Part shown: positions 6,845 to 15,300 of the stretch, piece by piece
Layout of the letters: each line of letters starts with the position of its first letter
Numbering within the stretch: the first letter of the stretch is position 1
NCBI GenBank assembly: GCA_026398575.1
Contig: JAPLSP010000021.1
Span: forward strand, 1-28,804
DNA from: Candidatus Sumerlaeota bacterium
GTDB lineage: Bacteria; Sumerlaeota; Sumerlaeia; JADFCT01
Direction: 5' to 3'
Length of the DNA: 28,804 nucleotides
Made by a program: the position numbers and the translations under genes
The notes under the pieces: model-generated
Databases searched by the model: none
What the model was told of the DNA's origin: nothing
What the model saw: only the letters and a program-made list of their open reading frames with translations

Positions 6845-8464
6845 ATGCGCATTCTGCATTTGGACATTGACACGTTGCGCGCCGATCATCTGGGCTGCTA
6901 CGGCTATCATCGCAACACGTCGCCCCATCTGGACTCTATCGCGGCGCAGGGGATACGATTCGATAAATGCTATTGCTCGGACGCGCCGTGCGCGCCGTCG
7001 CGCGCGGCGCTGATGTCGGGACGGTTCGGCATCCATACCGGCCTCGTCAATCACGGCGGACAATGCGCAGACATGCGCCTGGACGGCGCGCGGCGCGGCT
7101 TTCGCGACTGGCTGGCTCATAACAGCCTTCCCGCGCTCCTGCGCGAGATCGGCTTCAAAACCGTCTCGATCAGCCCCTTCGCCGAGCGCCACGGTCAATG
7201 GACCTTCTATGCCGGATTCAACGAAATGCACAACACTGGCGCGGGCGGCATGGAATCGGCCGAGGAGATCACGCCTACGGTGATGCAATGGATCGAGGCC
7301 AACGCTGCCTCGCAGGATTGGTATCTGCACGTCAACTATTGGGACCCGCATACGCCGTATCGCGCGCCGGCGGAATTCGGAAATCCGTTCGCGAACGATC
7401 CGCTGCCGGACTGGATTACGCCGGACGTGCTGGCCGCGCATCAGCAGATGGTCGGGCCGCATTGCGCGCGCGAGATCGCGATGTGGGACAACCGCGAAAA
7501 TCCGAAGTATCCGCGTCATCCGGGTGAAGTGACCGACATGGCGAGTCTGAGGCGGCTGATAGACGGCTATGACTGCGGCGTGCGCTATGCCGACGCGCAG
7601 TGCGGCAAGATCCTCGAAGCCCTCGCGCGCAAAGGCGTTTCGGACGACCTTATGATCATTGTCTCATCCGATCACGGCGAGAACCTCGGCGAGTTGGGCA
7701 TCTATTCCGAGCACGCTACCGCCGACGCGATCACGACGCGCATTCCTTTGATCATCCGCTGGCCAGAAAATCCAAGAACGGGAAAGACCGGCGCGCAGGC
7801 GAAGATCGCGCGGGCGCGGGCGCCTTTGGTAGACATCGGGCTGCACTATCAACTCGATCTTGCGCCAACGCTGACCGAACTCTTCGGGCGCGAACCCAAG
7901 CCGCGCTGGGACGGGCGCTCCTACGCGCCGGCGATCCTGGGAGTCTGTCGGAGAACGGCGTATCTCCCCCATGAAAACGCCCAAAGACCGGCGCTTTTCA
8001 CGGGGGAGATACCTCAGACAACCCAGTTCTCCGACAGCCTCCTGGAAGGGCGGGATTGCGGACGCGAGTATCTGGTCGTCAGCCAGTGCGCGCACGTCTG
8101 CCAGCGCGCCGTCCGGTTCGGCGACTGGATGTATATCCGCACCTGGCACGACGGCTTTCATCTGTTCCCCAATGAAATGCTCTTTAACGTCGAGGAAGAC
8201 CCGCACGAACAGCGCAACGAGGCCGAGATGCGCCCGGAAATATGCTGCCATGCCTCGCGCCTGCTCGACGGCTGGCATGACGAGATGATGAAATCCTCCG
8301 ACAGCGAAGTGGACCCGCTCTGGACCGTAATGCGCGAAGGCGGTCCGATGCACGCAAACGGGCAGCTGGCGAAGTATTGTGAGTACCTGAAATCCACCGG
8401 CCGCGCCTGGGCCATCCCCGAACTCAAACGCCGCCATCCTCAAGAATTCCGCAAAGGTCTTTGA
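6845..8464 (+). CDS. Formylglycine-type sulfatase with an in-frame insertion
   Basis: A 539-residue arylsulfatase-superfamily enzyme that would hydrolyse sulfate esters. The N terminus has the metal-binding Asp pair (Asp7, Asp9 in HLDIDTLRADHLGCYGY). The Cys-type activation motif CAPSRAALMSGR has Cys49 as the residue to be converted to formylglycine. The metal-binding SSDHGENLGE segment supplies Asp276 and His277. Late family segments SQCAHVCQRAVRFGDW and LFNVEEDPHEQ are intact. No signal peptide is present, so a cytoplasmic location is likely, implying action on imported oligosaccharides or small sulfate esters. The start at 6845 has AAGGA 8 bases upstream. Residues about 365-399 seem to be an extra 35-residue stretch encoded by a palindromic insertion; without it the frame would read APAIL followed directly by EGRDCGREYLVVSQ. 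The gene converges with the GH38-like gene. No maturase is in the window. Confidence 0.93.
   Translation: MRILHLDIDTLRADHLGCYGYHRNTSPHLDSIAAQGIRFDKCYCSDAPCAPSRAALMSGRFGIHTGLVNHGGQCADMRLDGARRGFRDWLAHNSLPALLREIGFKTVSISPFAERHGQWTFYAGFNEMHNTGAGGMESAEEITPTVMQWIEANAASQDWYLHVNYWDPHTPYRAPAEFGNPFANDPLPDWITPDVLAAHQQMVGPHCAREIAMWDNRENPKYPRHPGEVTDMASLRRLIDGYDCGVRYADAQCGKILEALARKGVSDDLMIIVSSDHGENLGELGIYSEHATADAITTRIPLIIRWPENPRTGKTGAQAKIARARAPLVDIGLHYQLDLAPTLTELFGREPKPRWDGRSYAPAILGVCRRTAYLPHENAQRPALFTGEIPQTTQFSDSLLEGRDCGREYLVVSQCAHVCQRAVRFGDWMYIRTWHDGFHLFPNEMLFNVEEDPHEQRNEAEMRPEICCHASRLLDGWHDEMMKSSDSEVDPLWTVMREGGPMHANGQLAKYCEYLKSTGRAWAIPELKRRHPQEFRKGL
7943..8039. mobile_element. MITE-like palindromic element inserted in frame in the sulfatase gene
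   Basis: The 97-base segment has outer inverted arms, GTCTGTCGGAGAAC (7943-7956) and GTTCTCCGACAGCC (8026-8039), with one mismatch in 14. Inner arms GTATCTCCCCC (7960-7970) and GGGGGAGATAC (8002-8012) match perfectly, and a further imperfect stem lies around 7972-8000. It is flanked by TCCTGGGA (7935-7942) and TCCTGGAA (8040-8047), an 8-bp direct repeat with one mismatch that fits a target-site duplication. Element plus one repeat equals 105 bases, exactly 35 codons, and contains no stop in the gene's frame. I infer a non-autonomous insertion tolerated as extra protein sequence; no transposase for it is visible here. Confidence 0.72.
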
Positions 8465-8465
8465 C

Positions 8466-8544
8466 CACAAAGAACACAAAGAACGCAAAGAAATTTAGAA
8501 TTGAAGTCAATCCTGTCTTTGTGCTCTTTGTGCTCCTTGTAGTA
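8466..8544. terminator. Inverted 9-bp repeat arrays between convergent genes, possible bidirectional terminator
   Basis: Three units CACAAAGAA, CACAAAGAA and CGCAAAGAA (8466-8492) are followed, after a spacer of about 25 bases, by the opposed units TTTGTGCTC, TTTGTGCTC and CTTGTAGTA (8518-8544). The arrays can pair imperfectly into a hairpin of about 25 bp. It fills the 89-base gap between two gene ends facing each other, sulfatase stop 8464 and GH38-like stop 8554, which is where a two-way terminator would be expected. It shares the nonamer design of the repeats at 1950-2098 and 24687-24771. Confidence 0.5.
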
Positions 8545-8553
8545 GATCAATGA

Positions 8554-11500
8554 TCAGGGAAATAACATGAATTCCCAAATCGTTGGACCGGCGGTGGATT
8601 TCAGGACGTTCAGCCGCACTTGTTGCGCTTCGATGGGGGTGAATTTCAGGGTGTTGTTCTGGCCGATTTTGGCGCCTTGGGCGAAGGTTTTCCATTCGCC
8701 GTTTGATTGATATTGGAGTTCGAATTCCTGGATGCGGTCGTAGCCTTCGCTGAGGTAGGCGCGGGTGACTTTTTGCGGGGCGCCGAGGTCCACTTGCAGC
8801 CAGCCTTGCGTCGCGGCTTCGTCGGCTGCCCAGCGGGATGTTTCGGCGCCGTCGGTTGCGAGTTCGGGGGCGAAGTTCGGCTGGTTTTTATAGATGCTCG
8901 ATGCGGTGGTTTTCTTTCCTGGCGTCAGCGCGCGGCAGGCGTCGGGGGGAAGCGTTGGGACGGAGACGCCGTCGCCGAAGGGGGGATGGCCCTTGCGTCC
9001 GCGGACGAAGACATGGAGGGCATTGCGCTTGCATTCGGGGACCAGCTCGTCCCACTTCAAGAGCGGCTGGATTTCGGCGACTGGATTTTCCGTCCGCAGG
9101 CGCATGGTGACGATCTGCTGCGGGCGGATGGGGAATTCGTAGCGCTGAGGGCCTGAGCCTAACGCGGGGGGGAGCGGCTTGGGGTTGGCGCCGGTGAGGT
9201 CGGTTAATGTGGCTTGTGTGTGGGGAAGCGCCAGCAAGATGCTGGCGGTCCCAGTGGCGCCCAGGCTTTCGGCCAGACGGATTTCGATGTCTGCGCCTTC
9301 GCGCCGAATGGCTTCGATGATGATGTTGTCGGAAGTCTGCGCGAACGAAACCGGCGCCGCCGGCTTGACGCCCGGGATCATCATTGGCGGACAGGAGTAT
9401 TCCCATGCCATGCGCGGGATGTTCGCCTCGGCGAAGCCGCCGCCATGCGCCACGATCGCATATTCCAGGCGCTGTTTGGGCCGTCCACTCAGCCATGAAT
9501 TAGGATAGCCGCGATACTTATCCACGGCGTTGAGGAGGAAGATGACCGGCATGCGCTCGGTGATCTCGCGTCCGCTCAGGCCGCGGTCGAGAATCGCCAG
9601 CCCGCCGCCGCCCGACATCTGGTAGTCCGACCAGCGCACCGCCGGGCAGATGCCTTTGGTCCAGCCGGGCAGAGCTGGATTCGGTTTGCTCCAGGCGCCG
9701 TGCGAAAAGCCGTAAGGAATTCCGCGCCGGATTTCCGTCACGTCTTCGGCAAGGGGAAATTCTGCAACCACGACGGTTTGATCGGGGATGTCTTCGAGTT
9801 CCGTTTCAAAATCAATGCGCGGATAGTCCTTATAGAAGCGAATCACCCGGCGCGCGGGCGTGTCTTTATAGAAGCGCGATTTGATCTCAACCGTCGTGGC
9901 CAGCGGACCTTCCGTCACCGCGATCTCCGGCTTGGTTTGACTGCTGTCAAAGAGGCGTGGGCGTTGTGCGCGCGGTTTTTGATGGTCGCCGCCGCCCTGG
10001 CCCTTCTCCGCCACGAGGACGTTGGCCGGTCCGCCGAGCATTTCGCGCCCGTCCTTCTTCAGCTTCAGACTCGTTAGCGCGCCCGTGGCGGGGTCAATCT
10101 TCGCAAGGTAGTGTTCCGTAGTGATCGTTTCGGGCAGGGCTGTTTTGCGGGGCGGGGCGGGGGCTTTGCGGGAGAGATCCATCGCGGCCATGCCCATTGG
10201 GGGGAGCGAGATTCGGCAGAGCGTCTGCGCGCCTTGCTCCGCTGGCGCTTCGCTGACGGCGCCGGCGATGCTTGCGCCTGACGGCAGTGTGATCATGATT
10301 GGATCGTTGCGCTGCCAGTTGAGGGAGTTGAAGAAGCCGATGCCTTCTCCTTTGCCCTGCGCGGCGCGCATGGCTTGCGCCAGGGTTCCGGTGGCGATGG
10401 TCTCGACTGTCTCAAAGCGGTCGCGCGCGTCCCAGGACCAGGGGTGCTCGAAGACCATGCCGCCGGCCGCGCCCCACAGCGTGTTGCGGTCCATGTTCAA
10501 CAGCATCAGCAGCCAGGCGTGATAGAGCGATTGGACCGGGTACTCGGCGCCTTTGGTCAGGTTCGCGATCGTGGCCGCCATCTCGGCCGCCTGCAGTTCC
10601 TGCTCGGCGCGGCGATACCACGTCTTGACGCGCGGACTCTGAATCCAGAAGGCGTCGAAGAAAAAGCGCGTGCCGCCCTTCATCACGGGCAGCGCCGCCG
10701 GATTGGATTTGATGGCCGGCGCGATGGCGTCCAGTATCGCGCTCAGGCCCGTGAACTTCATCTCCATATTGGGAACGGTCTGTTTCCATTGCCGGATGAG
10801 TTCGGAGGGATACGACTTGCACACCGGCGCCACTGCGTAGTCGCCCGAGCCGCCCAGGATGACCACCGGCGTTCCTTCGAGGGCGCGCGCCGCCGCTCCG
10901 CCGCTGCCGTTGCTGAAAGAAAACTTGTCGCGCTCGGCGTCGTTCAGCGGCGTCCACGCCATGCGGCGCCGAACGTCCTGCGTCAGTTTTTTCATCGCAG
11001 CGCCGTCCAGCGGCGTGGGTGATTTGAAAACGTTTCCCCAATCGCTGTAGTGGCCCGGCGAAAGCGTCAGCGCGCGTGTGCCATCGGGCGATTCGGCCCA
11101 AAAGATACTGCTGCCCGTCGGGTTGCCGCGCGTGAAGACCAATGCGTCCAGACCCAGACCCGCCGTGATCTGCGCCATCTGTTCGTGCGTTCCGCAAACG
11201 TCAATCGCCCATAAGATTCGCGGGCGCGCGCCCATGACTTTCGTCTGCCAGCGCAGCCCTTCCACGCCCTGCTTGACCAGCGCCTCACCGCCCGACAGAT
11301 TGATCGTGGGTTCGAGGAAGAAGGCGTTGACCAGCTCGACGCGCCGTTCCTGGATGCGCTGTTTGAGCTCGGCCACGCGCTCCGGCTCGAACTCCATGAT
11401 CGCCATGATGTTGTTGATCTCGGACAGCGCAAAGGCGTAGTTCGGATCGTCGCGCACGCGGTCCAGGTGATCGAGATACGAATAGGCGCAATAATTGCGC

Positions 11501-12165
11501 TCCGTTGAAAAATTGGTGAGCCAGCCGCAGCTGGCCGGATGAAAATTCGGGACCACATACACCGTCCCCTTCATATCCTGAAAGGAAGCGCTGGATGAGG
11601 TCGCTTTTTCCTGAGCCTTGTAGGCTTCATACTTTTCCGCCGGAATCAGCCGCAGCCATACGAGGTTCATCACCGCCGTTCCCGGCTTTGTTGAAGGCGT
11701 GACAGAGACCGTCAATTTGCCAGGCTGGGCCAGAGTGACGGCGCCGATTTTTGCCGTCTCATGATCATACCACGAGCCGGTATCCTTTGCGAATTTTTGT
11801 TTGATCGTCTGATCAGCGACCTTCACCTCGATGGCGCTGCCTTTGGAATCCGCCGCCACCGAATACTTCAGTTCGATGGCATACTCACCGGCCTGCGCCG
11901 GTTCGCACTCCCACGAAAGCCAGTCCTTGGCGTTCGTCCAATAGCAGATGTTTCCGATCCCCTCCAAGACCATGAATCGGGCCACGGTTCCATGAATTTT
12001 GGCGTCCTTGCCAGACAGCTCAATGACGCCATCAGCGCGCGGCCGGATCACCGAGGCGGCGACGGAACTTTGAGTGGCCGGCTGCGCGCCCACCCAGCCA
12101 ACGGCGTTCATTATCAGGATCATACATGAAAACCTGAATATCCTGGCAAATCCTGTGCGTGTCAT
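8554..12165 (-). CDS. Secreted GH38-like alpha-mannosidase homologue with discoidin domain
   Basis: A 1203-residue exported protein. A signal peptide (MTRTGFARIFRFSCMILIMN to about GAQ) is followed by a beta-rich module at about 40-175 resembling carbohydrate-binding or DUF5077-like domains. The catalytic region from about 195 resembles the GH38 N-terminal domain, with VVPNFHPASCGWL, LSEINNIMAIMEFEPERVAELKQR, VNAFFLEPT and a nucleophile-like WAIDVCGTHEQMAQI (Asp about 322). Long beta-sandwich domains follow, and the last 130 residues form an F5/8 type C (discoidin) domain (TASSIYKNQ, GWLQVDLGAPQKVTRAYLSEGYD). Alpha-mannosidase-like hydrolysis of glycans is the family inference. The HxD zinc ligand pair of classic GH38 (HND) appears as HPA here, so the activity is not assured. 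The ATG at 12165 has GGGAGG just upstream. It diverges from the cohesin/dockerin genes across a 224-base gap. Confidence 0.85.
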   Translation of the reverse strand: MTRTGFARIFRFSCMILIMNAVGWVGAQPATQSSVAASVIRPRADGVIELSGKDAKIHGTVARFMVLEGIGNICYWTNAKDWLSWECEPAQAGEYAIELKYSVAADSKGSAIEVKVADQTIKQKFAKDTGSWYDHETAKIGAVTLAQPGKLTVSVTPSTKPGTAVMNLVWLRLIPAEKYEAYKAQEKATSSSASFQDMKGTVYVVPNFHPASCGWLTNFSTERNYCAYSYLDHLDRVRDDPNYAFALSEINNIMAIMEFEPERVAELKQRIQERRVELVNAFFLEPTINLSGGEALVKQGVEGLRWQTKVMGARPRILWAIDVCGTHEQMAQITAGLGLDALVFTRGNPTGSSIFWAESPDGTRALTLSPGHYSDWGNVFKSPTPLDGAAMKKLTQDVRRRMAWTPLNDAERDKFSFSNGSGGAAARALEGTPVVILGGSGDYAVAPVCKSYPSELIRQWKQTVPNMEMKFTGLSAILDAIAPAIKSNPAALPVMKGGTRFFFDAFWIQSPRVKTWYRRAEQELQAAEMAATIANLTKGAEYPVQSLYHAWLLMLLNMDRNTLWGAAGGMVFEHPWSWDARDRFETVETIATGTLAQAMRAAQGKGEGIGFFNSLNWQRNDPIMITLPSGASIAGAVSEAPAEQGAQTLCRISLPPMGMAAMDLSRKAPAPPRKTALPETITTEHYLAKIDPATGALTSLKLKKDGREMLGGPANVLVAEKGQGGGDHQKPRAQRPRLFDSSQTKPEIAVTEGPLATTVEIKSRFYKDTPARRVIRFYKDYPRIDFETELEDIPDQTVVVAEFPLAEDVTEIRRGIPYGFSHGAWSKPNPALPGWTKGICPAVRWSDYQMSGGGGLAILDRGLSGREITERMPVIFLLNAVDKYRGYPNSWLSGRPKQRLEYAIVAHGGGFAEANIPRMAWEYSCPPMMIPGVKPAAPVSFAQTSDNIIIEAIRREGADIEIRLAESLGATGTASILLALPHTQATLTDLTGANPKPLPPALGSGPQRYEFPIRPQQIVTMRLRTENPVAEIQPLLKWDELVPECKRNALHVFVRGRKGHPPFGDGVSVPTLPPDACRALTPGKKTTASSIYKNQPNFAPELATDGAETSRWAADEAATQGWLQVDLGAPQKVTRAYLSEGYDRIQEFELQYQSNGEWKTFAQGAKIGQNNTLKFTPIEAQQVRLNVLKSTAGPTIWEFMLFP

Positions 12166-12389
12166 TGGCGCCTCCCTTTCGGTCAAAGCATTGAGTTAGA
12201 TAGCTATGGCTTTGAGTGGAATGTCAAGGATAAATCCAGCAAATTGAATCACAAGATGACCGGGCGAATGGTAAAACGAGCCATTTTGCAGTATTTTAGG
12301 CTTGCAATAGCGGAGGCAAATAAAGGAAACTTCAGTTTGTAAAACGATTAGAGCGATTATCATAGAGTCTTGGCCCGCGAGGTGTTGTC
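12166..12389. promoter_or_regulatory. Divergent promoter region
   Basis: This AT-richer gap separates the GH38-like gene (leftward) and the first cohesin/dockerin gene (rightward), so it should hold both promoters. A weak sigma-70-like pair, TTGTAA and TATCAT about 15 bases apart, lies near 12337-12363, upstream of the rightward gene, but the spacing is short. The last 30 bases (AGAGTCTTG, then GCGAGGTG) recur ahead of the second paralogue at 16045-16064, which shows that the leader was duplicated with the gene. Confidence 0.4.
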
Positions 12390-15300
12390 ATGAGACTAGG
12401 AAATCGTCTGGCAAGCAACCCAGCAATATGGCTATATGGCGCTTTGCTAGTGGTTTGGGGTTGCATGGGGACCAGTAATTCGTCTGCTCAAACGCCAACT
12501 CCATTTCCGACGCCGCATGCGACTCCTTCAGCAACGCCGTATCCAACACCGCATGCGACTCCTTCGCCGTCGCCGTATCCAACACCGCATGCCACTCCTT
12601 CGTCATCGCCGTATCCAACGCCGAATGCCACTCCTTCATCGTCACCGTATCCAACGCCGTATGCCTCTCCTTCGTCATCGCCGTATCCAACGCCGCATGC
12701 CTCTGCTTCGCCGTCGCCGCACCCAACGCCGTATGCCTCTCCTTCGCCGTCGCCTTACCCCACGCCGCATGCCTCTGCCTCGCCTTCGCCTCACCCAACG
12801 CCTGGGCCAACTGCCACGCCTACTCCGTCGCTAATTCCTTATAATTTAGAGCCGTCCCTTGGCGCCTACGATGTCCCGCTGACGCCAATGCTGCGAGCAT
12901 CGGATCTACGTTCCGCCGATGCGTCAAATATCCATACTTCTTCCCGTTGGTGGATCGAGGGTTCTGATGGGACGACATGGTCCCTCACCGTCACGGATCC
13001 CGAGCCATTGACTGAAATCACAATCCCTCCCGGAGTCTTGGATTATGGCTATACCTATTATTGGAGCGTGCAATATTTTTTCTCAAAGACCGGGTGGACG
13101 GATTGGTCATTCTTCTCCTGGTTTGACACGCAAGGCCTTCCCGAACTCACGCCCATTAATATCGAGCCGCCCAATTACGCCGCCGATGTTTCGCTGACGC
13201 CGATATTGCGCGCATCGGATGTGCAGACCACGGATGTGTTCAATATCCATGACTATTCGGATTGGGCAGTCAGGGAATGGATTCCTTGGATTGGGCTTAA
13301 CTATGTCTGGGAGGAAAATTATTCGGATTATCTGACCACAAACTCTGTGCCGGAAGGCCAATTGAAGAATGGCAGGATATATGCTTGGCGCGCAAGGTAT
13401 CATTTTACGAACACGGCGCGGACCAGCTGGTCCAAATGGACTTTCTTTTATACGACGCCCACGGCGACGGAGTTCCGCCCTGTTAATCTCGAGCCTGCCG
13501 ATTCGCTTGCCAATGTTTCGCTGACGCCGATCCTGGGCGCGTGCGATTTGCGTTCCACGGATGCGGAAAATATCCATGTCCAATCCTACTGGGAAGTCTA
13601 TTGGGGCGATTGGAATAGAGATGATACTTACAGGGTCCTCAACCTCGTATCGAGCGACACATTGACAACGGTTTGCGTGCCGCCTAATGCCTTGGTCAAT
13701 AGCGGGCTGTATGCCTGGCACGTCAGCTATTGCTTCTCAAAAACCGGCTGGACTCCCTTTTCCGACTGGACTTACTTTGGTACCATCGCTCCCCAAGGCC
13801 CGACGCCGACGCCAGGGCCTTCGCCCACGCCGATTCCAACCGTTACCGGCATCCCCATGCCGACGCCGACGCCTTTTCCCGTGAATCTTTCTCCCGCCAA
13901 TGGCGAAACAAGCGTTTCTTTGACGCCGACATTGATGATATCTCGATTCCGTTCGGATATGCCGTTTGATATTCTCGTTTTTTGCGAATATCAGATGCGG
14001 GTGGAAAGCAGCGCGCCGGATTATTCGAATTGCGTTCTCGATTGGGGAACTTATATGTTTAACGATTCCACGACGTTCGAGATTGACGAGTATATGCTGT
14101 TGCTGAATTATGGCGTCACCTATGCCTGGCGCGCGTGCTATTATTCCCAGTTTGGCTACTATTCCGACTGGTCCCAGGAAACCTTCTTCACGACAGTTCT
14201 TTCCTCCGGAACGGTGAATCATGCGCCGGCTCCGCCGTCGAACCTGTCGCCGGAGCCGGGTGCTTTAGGCGTCGCCGATGGCCCCAGGTTCATGGCGTCG
14301 CCTTTTGCCGATCCGGACGCCGGCGATTTCATGACCGCCAGCCACTGGAGGATTCGCGCCGCCAGCGCAAGCTACGCGACGCCCGCGTATGATTCGAGCT
14401 CGACGGCAGCGGCCTCCCGCATGCACAAGGTTCCGGACGGCGCTTTGCAGAACGGCGCCGCCTACTACTGGCAAGTCCGCTACAGCGATTCGTATGGCGC
14501 CTGGAGTTCATGGTCCGAAGAGACATCGTTCACTGTGGTGGGGGCCAATTCGCTGCCGTCTCCGCAGGGATTGCGGGCCGCCGCCGGCGCCCGCTCGGTG
14601 TGGCTGACGTGGCTCTTGAATCCGGATTTCCGGATCAAGGGATATAATCTGTATCGCTCGGATTCGCTCAGCGGCGACTTTGATCTGATCACCAGCCAGC
14701 CCATCAAAGGGATTGAATATCTGGACCGGAATCTGTCTCCAGGCCAGACCTACTATTATTGCATCACGTCCGTAAGCGATGAGGACGAGAGCGATCTGTC
14801 GGAACCCATGGAAGCCCTCGTCGGCGCCTCGCGCGTTTTCATGTCGGACATCCGCGGCATGCCCGGCACGACCATTTCGCAACGGATCACCATTGACAAT
14901 CCCAATGAGATCAGCAACGAAGGTCTCCAAGTTAATATCAATTACGACTCTGCCATGTTGGCGCCGGTTGCCGTCCGCAAGACAACCTTGACGCAGTCGT
15001 TTGGCCTTCAGAGCAATCTGGCGGTGGCCAGCGGCACGCTGCGAATTGCGGGCCTGATGGCCCAGCCCACTCAGATCACAGGCGAAGGCAATATCCTGGA
15101 AGTGCAATATGCGGTCAACAGCGCCGCCGCGCCCTGGAGCCGCTCATCCCTGGCGTTCGATCTGGTGGAATTGGTGGACGTCTTTACGAACTCCGTGGAT
15201 ATAGATTATACCAGCACGGCGGTAATGACCGTGGCGGCGTCATTATTGTGCGGAGACTTGAGCGGCGACGGCAAAGTCACCATCAAAGACGCCGTCGTGC

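Noticed and set aside
12504..12827. 36-bp periodic repeat as a CRISPR-like array.
   Set aside because: The whole array is in frame inside a secreted protein and encodes a Pro-rich linker; there are no spacers.
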